Shown piece after piece: positions 8,400-17,350 of a stretch of DNA of 64,000 nt. The translations under genes and the position numbers were made by a program. The stretch's first letter is position 1. Each line of letters opens with the position of its first letter. This DNA comes from Mycobacterium sp. JS623 (GTDB lineage: Bacteria > Actinomycetota > Actinomycetes > Mycobacteriales > Mycobacteriaceae). Location of the stretch: NCBI RefSeq assembly GCF_000328565.1, contig NC_019966.1, positions 5,766,001 to 5,830,000 on the forward strand, written 5' to 3'. The notes beneath the pieces were generated by a model. It worked only from the letters and a program-made list of their open reading frames with translations. It did no database searches and was not told where the DNA came from.

Positions 8400-9184
8400 G
8401 CCCGTTGACTCGACACCGAGATGACCTCGCCAGTCAGGTAACTGGAGTAGTCGCTGGCCAGGAATGCGATGGTGGCTGCGATCTCCCACGGCTCCGCCGC
8501 GCGGCCGAACGCCTCGCCCTCCGAGAGCCGATCGAGCAGGTCTGCGGAGCTGGTCTTCTCGAGGAACTTGTGCCGGGCGATGCTCGGCGACACCGCGTTG
8601 ATGCGCACGCCGTAGTCGACGGCTTCGATTGCGCTGCACCGGGTCAACGCCATCACGCCCGCTTTGGCCGCGGCATAGTGCGACTGCGAGTGCTGCGCCC
8701 GCCAGCCCAATACGCTGGCGTTGTTGACGATCACGCCGCCGTGATCGGCGTCGCGGAAATACCGCAGCGCCGCGCGGGTTGCCCGCATCGTCGACGTGAG
8801 GGTCACGTTGAGTACCCGGTCCCATTCCTCGTCGGTCATATCGACGACGGGGGTGGTGCCGCCCAGGCCCGCGTTGTTGACCAGCACGTCGAGCCGGCCC
8901 ATCCGCGCAGTGGTCGATGAGATCAGCGCGTCGACCTGTGCAGTCGATGTCACGTCACACACCACGCTTTCGACACGGCCAAGCCCGAGTTCGGTCAGCT
9001 GGTCGCGGGTCTCGCCAAGTCGGCGTTCGTGGTGGTCGGAGACGACGACGTCGGCGCCTTCGGCCAGCGCGCGACGCGCAACGGCGGACCCGATACCCGT
9101 ACCTGCCGCGGCCGTCACCACGACCACCTTGCCGGCCAGAAGGCCGTGTCCGTCAATCTCTTTCGGCGGTTCCGCCAGTGTCAC
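8396..9184 (-). CDS. ipdF: SDR oxidoreductase IpdF
   Basis: A 262-residue short-chain dehydrogenase matching Rv3559c. IpdF oxidises a 5-hydroxyl on a HIP-derived CoA ester. The cofactor loop is TAAAGTGIGSA near residues 24-34, NNAG is near 106, and the catalytic YAAAK is near residue 169. The GTG start overlaps the fadE30 stop (TAGTG) and the TGA stop overlaps the kstR2 ATG, so the operon is fully coupled. Confidence 0.9.
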   Translation of the reverse strand: MTLAEPPKEIDGHGLLAGKVVVVTAAAGTGIGSAVARRALAEGADVVVSDHHERRLGETRDQLTELGLGRVESVVCDVTSTAQVDALISSTTARMGRLDVLVNNAGLGGTTPVVDMTDEEWDRVLNVTLTSTMRATRAALRYFRDADHGGVIVNNASVLGWRAQHSQSHYAAAKAGVMALTRCSAIEAVDYGVRINAVSPSIARHKFLEKTSSADLLDRLSEGEAFGRAAEPWEIAATIAFLASDYSSYLTGEVISVSSQRA

Positions 9185-10332
9185 TAGCCCTTCACCTCAC
9201 GCGGTAGGCCGAGCACCCGCTCGGCGATGATGTTGCGTTGGATCTCGTTCGAACCGCCGTAGATGGTGTCCGCGCGGGTGAACAGGTACAGGTGCTGCCA
9301 GACATCGAACTCGCCGTCCTTGGCCACCAGACCTGCCTTGCCGACGATGTCCATCGCCAGCTCACCAAGATCGCGATGCCAGTTGGCCCACAACAGCTTC
9401 GACACGTTATCTTGTCCCGGCTGCTCAACGTCCATGGTCGCCAACGCATACGAGCGCATCGTCTGCAGGCCCACCCACGACCGCGTCAACCGTTCACGAA
9501 TCAGCGGATCATCGTCGGCACCGGTGCGCTTGGCCAGGTCCACCAGGTTGGAAAGTTCACGCGCATAACGGATCTGCTGGCCCAGCGTCGACACGCCACG
9601 CTCAAACGTCAGCGTTCCCATCGCGACCCGCCAGCCGTCACCGGGATCGCCGACCACCAGATCGGCGTCGGTGCGGGCGTCATCGAAGAACACCTCGTTG
9701 AAGTCCGCTGTTCCCGTCAACTGAACGATCGGTCGGATTTCGACACCCGGTTGATCAAGCGGCACAAGCAGATACGACAGGCCTGCGTGTCGCTTGGAAC
9801 CCTTTTCGGTGCGGGCCACCACGAAGCACCACTGCGACAGGTGGGCCATCGACGTCCACACCTTCTGGCCGTTGATCACCCACTGGTCGCCGTCGAGCTC
9901 CGCGGTTGTCGACACGTTGGCAAGGTCACTGCCTGCGCCGGGCTCCGAGTAGCCCTGACACCACAGCTCGGTGACGTCGAGGATCTTCGGTAGGAAGCGC
10001 TTCTTCTGCTCCTCGGTACCGAACGCGATCAGCGTCGGGCCGAGCAGTTCCTCGCCGAAATGGTTGACCTTGTGCGGCGCGTCGGCGCGGGCGTATTCCT
10101 CGTAGAACGCGACGCGGTGGGCAACGGACAAGCCGCGCCCGCCATGTTCGACCGGCCAGCCAAGGCAGGTCAGACCCGCCGCAGCGAGGTGCTGGTTCCA
10201 TGCCCGTCGTTCCGCAAAGGCTTCGTCCTCGCGCCCCGGTGCGCCGAGGCCCTTGAGCGCGGCGAATTCGCCGACGAGGTTGTCGGCCAGCCAGTCGCGG
10301 ACCTCGGCCCGGAACTCCTCGACCTCTATCAC
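9184..10332 (-). CDS. ipdE1: Acyl-CoA dehydrogenase IpdE1 (FadE30)
   Basis: A 382-residue acyl-CoA dehydrogenase. In mycobacteria IpdE1 (FadE30) pairs with IpdE2 (FadE33) as an alpha2beta2 enzyme that dehydrogenates the propionyl side chain of 5-OH-HIP-CoA. EPGAGSDLA, NGQKVWTS and the C-terminal GGSNEIQRNIIAERVLGLPR block are the flavin-binding family signatures. GTG start at 10332, 16 bases from the KstR2 operator. The partner ipdE2 is encoded here at 14020-14961 in the divergent operon, the arrangement described for this enzyme. Confidence 0.93.
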   Translation of the reverse strand: MIEVEEFRAEVRDWLADNLVGEFAALKGLGAPGREDEAFAERRAWNQHLAAAGLTCLGWPVEHGGRGLSVAHRVAFYEEYARADAPHKVNHFGEELLGPTLIAFGTEEQKKRFLPKILDVTELWCQGYSEPGAGSDLANVSTTAELDGDQWVINGQKVWTSMAHLSQWCFVVARTEKGSKRHAGLSYLLVPLDQPGVEIRPIVQLTGTADFNEVFFDDARTDADLVVGDPGDGWRVAMGTLTFERGVSTLGQQIRYARELSNLVDLAKRTGADDDPLIRERLTRSWVGLQTMRSYALATMDVEQPGQDNVSKLLWANWHRDLGELAMDIVGKAGLVAKDGEFDVWQHLYLFTRADTIYGGSNEIQRNIIAERVLGLPREVKG

Positions 10333-10348
10333 CCTTGTAGGCTAACCT

Positions 10349-10362
10349 ACCAAGCACTTGCT
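10349..10362. promoter_or_regulatory. KstR2 operator between fadE30 and fadD3
   Basis: ACCAAGCACTTGCT matches AnCAAGnnCTTGnT. The whole divergent gap between the GTG of fadE30 (10332) and ATG of fadD3 (10380) is 47 bases, so the box covers or touches both promoters. Confidence 0.88.
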
Positions 10363-10379
10363 TTGTTAGAGGAGCATCA

Positions 10380-11939
10380 ATGGCGTGGGCCCACGACCGC
10401 AGGGCAGGGGACGACCGTAGGACCATTCCGCAGGTCCTGGACCGGAAAGCCGACCAGTTCTCCGAGCATGACGCGCTGGTCACCCCGGATCGGCGGCTGA
10501 CCTACGCGCAGTTGCGCGACGAGGTTCGCCGGGCCGCAGCGGCCATGATCGAGCTGGGCGTCGGCGCCGGGGACCGGGTCGCGATCTGGTCGCCGAACAC
10601 CTGGCACTGGGTGGTGGCATGCCTGGCCACGACCTATGCCGGCGGCGTGCTCGTGCCGTTGAACACCCGCTACACCGCCAGCGAAGCCACCGACATCCTG
10701 ACGCGCACCGGTGCTCCGCTGTTGTTCGCGTCGGGCGAGTTCCTCGGCGCCGACAAATCCGCGTCGTTAGACCGCGACGCTCTGCCCGCGCTGCGCCACA
10801 TCGTGCGGGTGCCGGTCGACAAGGACGACGGAACCTGGGACGAGTTCATGGCGCACGGCGCGAACGTCGATGCGGCCGACGCCAGGGCCGCCGCGGTGAC
10901 GCCCGACGACGTCTCCGACATCCTGTTCACCTCCGGCACCACCGGCCGCAGCAAGGGCGCGCTGTGTGCGCATCGGCAGTCGCTCGCCGGTTCGGCGGCG
11001 TGGGCGGAGTGCGGCCAGATCACCAGCGATGACCGCTACCTCTGCATCAACCCGTTCTTCCATAACTTCGGCTACAAGGCCGGCATCCTGGCGTGCCTGC
11101 AGACCGGGGCGACCCTGCTTCCACAGCTGACGTTCGACCCCGAAGCCGCGATGCAGGCGGTGCAGGAGCACCGGATCACTGTGCTGCCCGGACCGCCGAC
11201 CATCTACCAGGTGCTGCTCGACCACCCCAAGCGCGGCGACTACGACCTGACCTCGCTGAGGTTCGCGGTGACGGGCGCAGCCGTAGTACCCGTGGTTCTG
11301 ATCGAGCGCATGCAGAGCGAGTTGGACTTCGACATCGTGCTGACCGCCTACGGCCTGACCGAGGCCAACGGGTTCGGCACCATGTGCGGCGCCGATGACG
11401 ACCCTGTCACCGTCGCCACTACATGCGGCCGCCCGATTGCGGACTTTGAACTTCGCATCGGCGAGCACGATGAGGTGCTGCTGCGCGGACCGAACGTCAT
11501 GCTGGGCTACCTCGACGACCCGGAGGCGACGGCGGCCGCGATCGATGCTGACGGTTGGTTGCATACCGGTGACGTTGGAAAGCTCGACGCCGCAGGCAAT
11601 CTCAGCATCACGGATCGACTCAAGGACATGTACATCAGCGGAGGATTCAACGTCTACCCCGCCGAGGTCGAACAGGTGCTGGCCAGGCTGGACGGCGTCG
11701 CGGAGTCCGCGGTGATCGGAGTGCCGAACGACCGCCTCGGCGAGGTCGGCAAGGCCTTTGTCGTGGTGAAACCGGGTGCGATGCTTGACGAGGACACGGT
11801 CATCGCCTACACGCGTGAGCATTTGGCGAAGTTCAAAACGCCGCAATCGGTGGAGTTCCTCGATGTGCTTCCACGGAACCCTGGCGGCAAGGTGGTCAAA
11901 CCGGTTCTGAGAGAGAAGACGCAGAGGGAAAGAGCGTAA
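10380..11939 (+). CDS. fadD3: HIP-CoA synthetase FadD3
   Basis: A 519-residue AMP-forming acyl-CoA synthetase, the M. tuberculosis Rv3561 type, which activates HIP and thereby commits rings C/D to beta-oxidation and makes the KstR2 inducer. The adenylate motif TSGTTGRSKG is at residues 184-193; YGLTEANG, the TGDVG hinge and the catalytic lysine in NPGGKVVK near the C-terminus are present. An AGGAG site at 10369-10373 supports the ATG at 10380. The first 14 residues are encoded by DNA resembling the echA20-ipdA spacer and may not be conserved. Confidence 0.93.
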   Translation: MAWAHDRRAGDDRRTIPQVLDRKADQFSEHDALVTPDRRLTYAQLRDEVRRAAAAMIELGVGAGDRVAIWSPNTWHWVVACLATTYAGGVLVPLNTRYTASEATDILTRTGAPLLFASGEFLGADKSASLDRDALPALRHIVRVPVDKDDGTWDEFMAHGANVDAADARAAAVTPDDVSDILFTSGTTGRSKGALCAHRQSLAGSAAWAECGQITSDDRYLCINPFFHNFGYKAGILACLQTGATLLPQLTFDPEAAMQAVQEHRITVLPGPPTIYQVLLDHPKRGDYDLTSLRFAVTGAAVVPVVLIERMQSELDFDIVLTAYGLTEANGFGTMCGADDDPVTVATTCGRPIADFELRIGEHDEVLLRGPNVMLGYLDDPEATAAAIDADGWLHTGDVGKLDAAGNLSITDRLKDMYISGGFNVYPAEVEQVLARLDGVAESAVIGVPNDRLGEVGKAFVVVKPGAMLDEDTVIAYTREHLAKFKTPQSVEFLDVLPRNPGGKVVKPVLREKTQRERA

Positions 11940-13063
11940 TGGATCTGGATTTCGACGACGCGACACTGGCGTTCCAGGCCGAGGTGCGCGAATTCCTTGC
12001 ATCCAACAGAGACTCGTTCCCGACCAAGTCGTATGACACCGCGGAGGGCTTCGAACAGCATCGGCGGTGGGACAAGGTGCTTTTCGATGCCGGGCTGTCG
12101 GTGATCACGTGGCCCGACAAGTACGGCGGCCGCGACGCCACTCTCTTGCAGTGGGTCGTATACGAAGAGGAATACTTCCGCGCGGGCGCCCCGGGTCGGG
12201 CCAGCGCCAACGGCACATCGATGCTCGCGCCGACGTTGTTCGCGCACGGCACCGAGGAACAGCTCGATCGTGTGCTGCCGAAAATGGCCAGCGGCGAGGA
12301 GATCTGGGCGCAGGCGTGGTCTGAGCCGGAGTCGGGCAGCGATCTGGCATCACTGCGCTCGACCGCGACGAAGACGGACGGTGGCTGGCTGTTGAACGGC
12401 CAGAAGATCTGGAGTTCGCGGGCGCCGTTCGGCGAGCGGGCATTCGGACTGTTCCGTTCGGACCTGTCGGCCGAGCGTCACCGCGGTCTGACCTATTTCA
12501 TGTTCGATCTGAAAGCCGACGGCATCACGGTCCGACCCATCGCACAGCTGGGCGGCGACACTGGGTTCGGTGAGATCTTCCTCGACGACGTGTTCGTCCC
12601 CGACAATGACGTGATCGGCGAGGTGCACGAGGGCTGGCGCGCAGCAATGAGCACGTCGAGCAACGAGCGCGGCATGTCGCTGCGCAGCCCGGCCCGCTTC
12701 CTGGCACCGGCCGAACGGCTTGTCCAGCAATGGAAGGCGAACCCCGATCCGGCGTTCACCGACCGGGTGGCCGATGCGTGGATCAAAGCGCAGGCGTACC
12801 GCCTGCACACCTTCGGAACGGTGACGCGAGTGGCCGCGGGTGGTGAGCTCGGAGCCGAGTCGTCGGTGACGAAGGTCTTCTGGTCGGAGCTCGATGTCGC
12901 GCTACACCAGACCGCGCTGGACATGCGGGGTGCCGACGGCGAGCTCGTGGACGCGTGGACCGATGGCCTGCTGTTCGCACTCGGCGGTCCGATCTACGCG
13001 GGCACCAACGAGATTCAGCGCAACATCATCGCCGAACGCCTGCTGGGACTACCCCGAAAGTAA
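11939..13063 (+). CDS. fadE31: Acyl-CoA dehydrogenase FadE31
   Basis: A 374-residue acyl-CoA dehydrogenase with the alpha-type signatures ESGSDLASL, NGQKIWSS and GGPIYAGTNEIQRNIIAER. The ATG overlaps the fadD3 stop by one base. Steroid-degrading ACADs form alpha2beta2 tetramers of one full-length and one reduced subunit, so FadE31 probably pairs with the following FadE32. The exact HIP-derived substrate is not deducible from sequence. Confidence 0.9.
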   Translation: MDLDFDDATLAFQAEVREFLASNRDSFPTKSYDTAEGFEQHRRWDKVLFDAGLSVITWPDKYGGRDATLLQWVVYEEEYFRAGAPGRASANGTSMLAPTLFAHGTEEQLDRVLPKMASGEEIWAQAWSEPESGSDLASLRSTATKTDGGWLLNGQKIWSSRAPFGERAFGLFRSDLSAERHRGLTYFMFDLKADGITVRPIAQLGGDTGFGEIFLDDVFVPDNDVIGEVHEGWRAAMSTSSNERGMSLRSPARFLAPAERLVQQWKANPDPAFTDRVADAWIKAQAYRLHTFGTVTRVAAGGELGAESSVTKVFWSELDVALHQTALDMRGADGELVDAWTDGLLFALGGPIYAGTNEIQRNIIAERLLGLPRK

Positions 13064-13066
13064 ACT

Positions 13067-14020
13067 ATGAGATTCGATTTGGATGACCAGCAGCGCGACT
13101 TCGCGGCCAGTATCGACGCTGCGCTGGCCGCTGCCGATCTGCCCGCCGCGGTGCGCGCCTGGGCCGCGGGCGACACCGCGCCAGGCCGCAAGGTGTGGGC
13201 GCAGCTGGCTGACCTCGGCGTGACCGCGCTGACTGTGCCAGAGCGCTACGACGGCATCGAGGCGCATCCCGTTGACCTTGTAGTCGCCGTTGAGCGGCTG
13301 GGCCGCTGGTGTGTGCCTGGTCCAGTCGCTGAATCCATTGCGGTAGCACCGGTTTTACTGGCCGACGACGAGCGGTCGGCTGCGCTGGCGTCGGGTGAAC
13401 TGATCGCTACCGTCGCGCTGCCGCCGCAGGCGCCCCGGGCCGTGGATGCGGATGCGGCGGGGCTCATTCTGGTCGCCGCTGACGGTCAGGTACGTGACGG
13501 CAGTCGCGGTGAGCAGCACGAGTCCGTCGACCCGAGCCGAAAGCTGTTCGACGTCAGCACCTCCGGTGACGCGCAGTCTGCCGATGTCGCGCGGGCCTAC
13601 GAATTCGGTGCACTCGCCACGGCCGCAGAGCTTGTCGGTGCGGGCCAGGCGCTGCTCGACGCTTCGGTCGAATACGCCAAGCAGCGCAGCCAGTTCGGCA
13701 CGGTGATCGGCACCTACCAGGCGATCAAGCACAAGCTGGCCGACGTGCACATTGCGCTCGAGTTGGCGCGGCCGTTGGTGTACGGAGCGGCGCTCTCGCT
13801 GGCCGACTATTCAGACGCCACCGCGCGCGATGTCAGCGCTGCCAAGGCGGCCGCGTCTGATGCGGCATTGCTTGCGGCACGGTCAGCGCTGCAAACGCAT
13901 GGGGCAATCGGGTTTACGCAGGAACATGACCTTTCACTGTGGCTGCTGCGGGTGCAGGCCCTGCGGTCGGCGTGGGGCGACCCGACCGCGCACCGGCGCA
14001 GAGTTTTGGAGGCCCTCTAG
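13067..14020 (+). CDS. fadE32: Acyl-CoA dehydrogenase-like FadE32
   Basis: A 317-residue shortened acyl-CoA dehydrogenase lacking the EPGSGSD flavin block of FadE31 but keeping the C-terminal helical domain (QRSQFGTVIGTYQAIKHKLA and HGAIGFTQEHDL). This is the beta-type subunit of a heterotetrameric steroid ACAD. It starts 3 bases after fadE31 and ends in a TAGTG overlap with fadE33. Confidence 0.9.
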   Translation: MRFDLDDQQRDFAASIDAALAAADLPAAVRAWAAGDTAPGRKVWAQLADLGVTALTVPERYDGIEAHPVDLVVAVERLGRWCVPGPVAESIAVAPVLLADDERSAALASGELIATVALPPQAPRAVDADAAGLILVAADGQVRDGSRGEQHESVDPSRKLFDVSTSGDAQSADVARAYEFGALATAAELVGAGQALLDASVEYAKQRSQFGTVIGTYQAIKHKLADVHIALELARPLVYGAALSLADYSDATARDVSAAKAAASDAALLAARSALQTHGAIGFTQEHDLSLWLLRVQALRSAWGDPTAHRRRVLEAL

Positions 14021-14961
14021 TGACAGAAGAACGGGAACTGCTGCGGGAGACCGTCGCGGCTTTGGTCGACAAGCACGCGTCGCCGGCGGCCGTGCGGGCC
14101 GCGATGGCATCTGAACGCGGCTACGACGAGTCGCTGTGGAAGTTGTTGTGCGAGCAAGTCGGTGCGGCTGCGCTTGTCGTGCCGGAGGAGTTGGGCGGAG
14201 CCGGCGGTGAGCTTGCGGATGCCGCCGTGGTGCTCGAGGAGCTCGGCAAGGCCTTGGTGCCCACTCCGCTGTTCGGCACCACGCTCGCCGAGCTCGCGCT
14301 ATTGGCATCTGACGAGCCGGACACCGACGTGCTGGAACGGTTGGCCGAGGGCACGTCGATCGGCACAGTCGTCTTCGACCCCGACTATGTGGTCAACGGC
14401 GATACCGCCGACATCGTGATCGCTGCGGACGGTACGACGTTGCGCCGATGGTCGACTTTCACCGCTCATCGCGTCGAGGCCATGGACAAGACGCGTCGAC
14501 TCGCGCGCGTCGAACCCACCGAGACGACCGACATCGGTACCGACCCCGGGCTCGCCGACACCGCCGCGATCCTGCTGGCCGCCGAACAGATGGGCGCGGC
14601 CGCGAAGTGTCTGGATCTGACCGTCGAATACACCAAGGACCGCGTTCAGTTCGGCCGCCCGATCGGCAGTTTCCAGGCGCTCAAGCACCGGATGGCCGAC
14701 CTGTATGTGGCGGTGCAGTCCGCGCGCGCGGTCGTCAACGACGCGGTCGCCGAGCCGTCGGCGACCTCGGCTGCGCTGGCGCGGGTGTCGGCCAGCGAGG
14801 CGTTTACGAAAGTGGCCGCGGAAGCCGTCCAGATGCACGGCGGGATCGCGATCACCTGGGAGCACGACATCCAGCTGTACTTCAAGCGCGCGCACGGCAG
14901 CGCGCAGCTGCTCGGACCGCCGCGGGAGCACCTGCGTCGGCTCGAATCAGAAGTGTTCTAG
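14020..14961 (+). CDS. ipdE2: Acyl-CoA dehydrogenase IpdE2 (FadE33)
   Basis: A 313-residue beta-type ACAD, partner of IpdE1 for 5-OH-HIP-CoA dehydrogenation in mycobacteria. The C-terminal helical segments DRVQFGRPIGSFQALKHRMA and MHGGIAITWEHDIQL are clear. The GTG at 14020 shares bases with the fadE32 stop; the upstream in-frame extension overlaps fadE32 and is rejected. The stop is interlocked with that of the convergent methyltransferase gene (CTAG at 14958-14961). Confidence 0.92.
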   Translation: MTEERELLRETVAALVDKHASPAAVRAAMASERGYDESLWKLLCEQVGAAALVVPEELGGAGGELADAAVVLEELGKALVPTPLFGTTLAELALLASDEPDTDVLERLAEGTSIGTVVFDPDYVVNGDTADIVIAADGTTLRRWSTFTAHRVEAMDKTRRLARVEPTETTDIGTDPGLADTAAILLAAEQMGAAAKCLDLTVEYTKDRVQFGRPIGSFQALKHRMADLYVAVQSARAVVNDAVAEPSATSAALARVSASEAFTKVAAEAVQMHGGIAITWEHDIQLYFKRAHGSAQLLGPPREHLRRLESEVF

Positions 14962-15776
14962 CGCTTGACGGCCTGCAGCGTGTAGCTCAGCGGGAGCCGC
15001 TCCGGGTGCTCGATGAGGCGCCATTCGCCGTCGTCTCGATGCATGCGACCCGGAAGCGTCTCGTTCGGCGCGGAGTCGTGCTCGACGAACATGGTGAGCT
15101 CCAAGCCCGCCTCGAGGATCGCGGTGATGACGTCTCCGATCCCGTGGCTCCAGTCGCTGACCTGGTTGTGGCCGAACTCGGCATCGGTGTGGACGTATGT
15201 TCCCGGCGCGTCGAAGAGGCCCGGTTCTGGCTGCTCGAAATACGAGTAGCGCAATACCCATTCGTCCGTTCGCTGTTCATCGAAGGCCAGCATCATCGGA
15301 TGGAGCTCGCGCAAGAACAGCCTGCCACCGGGGCGCAGTAATTCTGCGACCGTCCTTGCCCATCGCCGGACATCGGGTAGCCAGCAGAGTGCTCCGATGC
15401 CGGTGAACACAAAGCCGAACCCGCCGCCCACGACGGTGGGCGCGTCATAGACGTCGGCTTCGACGAAGGTGACATCGGCGCGGGCGTCGGCGGCGATGCG
15501 CCGGGCGATCGCTATCGATTCCGCCGAGAAGTCGAGGCCCGTCATCACGGCGCCGAGGCGCTGCAAAGAGATCGTGTCCGTACCGATATGGCATTGCAGA
15601 TGGATTCCCCGCTGCCCCTTGATGTCACCGAGGCGGGGTATGTCGAACCGGACGACGTCCGACAGCCGAGTCGGGTCTGCGATGATTTCGGCCACCGCGT
15701 AATCCGGCGAACTCGCATGTGCTGGTGCGCGTTCATCCCACCATGCCCTGTTGATCGCGAAGTGCTCCTGCGCCAT
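14958..15776 (-). CDS. Class I SAM-dependent methyltransferase
   Basis: A 272-residue methyltransferase. The SAM-binding motif I appears as GIHLQCHIGTDTISL near residues 56-70, followed by GLDFS (motif II) and a proline-glycine-rich LLRPGGRL (post-motif). It resembles ubiE/11-type small-molecule methyltransferases. It is convergent with fadE33 (four-base overlap of stops) and divergent from aspB. It is not a known cholesterol-regulon member and no substrate can be assigned. Confidence 0.8.
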   Translation of the reverse strand: MAQEHFAINRAWWDERAPAHASSPDYAVAEIIADPTRLSDVVRFDIPRLGDIKGQRGIHLQCHIGTDTISLQRLGAVMTGLDFSAESIAIARRIAADARADVTFVEADVYDAPTVVGGGFGFVFTGIGALCWLPDVRRWARTVAELLRPGGRLFLRELHPMMLAFDEQRTDEWVLRYSYFEQPEPGLFDAPGTYVHTDAEFGHNQVSDWSHGIGDVITAILEAGLELTMFVEHDSAPNETLPGRMHRDDGEWRLIEHPERLPLSYTLQAVKR

Positions 15777-15816
15777 GCGTAAAACCCTCCCATATCGCCG
15801 TTGTTAGCCTGCAGTG

Positions 15817-16974
15817 ATGAGTGATCGCGTTGCGCTGCGGGCAGGGATACCGCCGTTCTATGTGATGGACGTCTGGCTCGCCGCCGCGGAGCGCAAACGC
15901 ACGCACGGCGACCTGGTCAACCTGTCTGCCGGCCAGCCAAGCGCGGGCGCACCCAAGGCGGTGCGGGAGACCGCGAAGGAGGCGTTGGACAGCGGGCCGC
16001 TCGGTTACTCGGTCGCCTTGGGCATCCCCGAATTGCGCACCGCAATCGCGAGCTCATATATGGAACGGCACGGCCTCGTAGTTGACCCCAATGACGTGGT
16101 GATCACCACCGGCTCCAGCGGTGGTTTCCTGCTGGCGTTTCTCGCGTGCTTCGACGTCGGCGATCGGGTGGCCATCTCCAGCCCCGGTTACCCCTGCTAC
16201 CGCAACATCCTCTCGGCGCTCGGTTGTGAGGTCGTCGAGATGCCCTGCGGGCCCGAGAGCCGCTTCCAACCGACGGCGCAGATGCTCGCCGAACTGGATC
16301 CTCCGGTGCAGGGCGTGATCGTGGCAAGCCCGGCCAACCCGACAGGCACTGTGATCCCGCCCGAGGAGCTGGCGGCGATTGCGTCATGGTGCGAGTCGAC
16401 CGGCGCGCGGCTGATCAGCGACGAGGTCTACCACGGACTGGTGTATGAAGGTGCACCTGCGACCAGCTGCGCATGGCAGACATCGCAAAATGCCGTAGTG
16501 GTCAACAGCTTTTCGAAGTACTTCGCGATGACCGGGTGGCGGCTGGGCTGGCTGCTGGTGCCGAAGGAATTGCAGCGCGCGATCGACTGTCTGACCGGAA
16601 ACTTCACCATCTGTCCGCCGGTGCTGCCGCAGTACGCCGCGGTCGCGGCGTTCACGCCGGAGTCGATTGCCGAGGCCGACGCGCTTCTGCATCACTACGC
16701 GGCCAACCGCCAGCTGCTGCTCGACGGATTGCGTTCGATCGGCATTGACCGGCTGGCCCCGACCGACGGTGCGTTCTACGTCTACGCCGACGTCTCGCAT
16801 CTCACGACAGACTCGCTGTCATTCTGTTCGAAGCTGTTGAACGACACCGGCGTTGCCATCGCGCCCGGCATCGACTTTGACACCGTGCGCGGCGGGTCGT
16901 TTGTCCGGCTGTCGTTCGCAGGCCCGACATCGGATATCGAAGAAGCGCTGCGCCGTATCGGGTCCTGGCTCTAG
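15817..16974 (+). CDS. aspB: Pyridoxal-phosphate aminotransferase AspB
   Basis: A 385-residue fold-type I aminotransferase matching M. tuberculosis Rv3565. The PLP lysine is K234 in NSFSKYFAMTG, with SPANPTGTV and SDEVYHGLVY upstream. Start ATG 15817 chosen by agreement with the M. tuberculosis N-terminus (M-x-DRVALRAG); a GTG one codon upstream is also open. In M. tuberculosis the gene ends the KstR2-linked fadE operon; here a methyltransferase gene intervenes on the other strand, so aspB must have its own promoter in the 40-base divergent gap. Confidence 0.9.
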   Translation: MSDRVALRAGIPPFYVMDVWLAAAERKRTHGDLVNLSAGQPSAGAPKAVRETAKEALDSGPLGYSVALGIPELRTAIASSYMERHGLVVDPNDVVITTGSSGGFLLAFLACFDVGDRVAISSPGYPCYRNILSALGCEVVEMPCGPESRFQPTAQMLAELDPPVQGVIVASPANPTGTVIPPEELAAIASWCESTGARLISDEVYHGLVYEGAPATSCAWQTSQNAVVVNSFSKYFAMTGWRLGWLLVPKELQRAIDCLTGNFTICPPVLPQYAAVAAFTPESIAEADALLHHYAANRQLLLDGLRSIGIDRLAPTDGAFYVYADVSHLTTDSLSFCSKLLNDTGVAIAPGIDFDTVRGGSFVRLSFAGPTSDIEEALRRIGSWL

Positions 16975-16976
16975 CG

Positions 16977-17342
16977 GTTCGATCTGGTTCAGCACGAGCG
17001 ATTGCAGCACAACCAGAGCGGTCTGCAGAGATGATCAACACCTTCGTGCAGGCGGACCGTGAATCGATACGGCGCACGATCCGATACATGCACACCTGGC
17101 GATCGCTTAACGACAAACTTCCTGCCGTCACCGTTCCGACCCTATTCATCACCGGCGACCTTCGTGACCAGCGCTGGCGGCCCACCGACGCCGAAGCGGC
17201 CGCCACGACGATGTCGGATTGCCGCGTCGTAGCCGTCAGTGGCACAGGGCATCTCGGACCGCTGCAAGTGAATGTCGACGAAATCGCGGCTGCAATCGCT
17301 GGATTCTGGGGATCACTGCAACAGCACCCGCGGCGGGTGTGA
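16977..17342 (+). pseudogene. Truncated alpha/beta hydrolase, C-terminal remnant
   Basis: The frame encodes the last ~100 residues of an alpha/beta hydrolase: cap-domain end (MINTFVQADRESIRRTIRYM), the strand carrying an acidic residue (PTLFITGDLRDQRW) and the catalytic histidine region (GTGHLGPLQV). The nucleophile elbow and N-terminal half are missing. The family-like reading continues upstream of the ATG at 17031 (…RAIAAQPERSAE…) to within a few bases of the aspB stop, so the break lies there. Probably a non-functional remnant left by a deletion joining it to aspB. Confidence 0.7.
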
Positions 17343-17350
17343 GCGATCGC

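Noticed and set aside
10767..12002. 411-codon leftward frame inside fadD3
   Set aside because: Antisense shadow of a well-recognised acyl-CoA synthetase; it has no domain.
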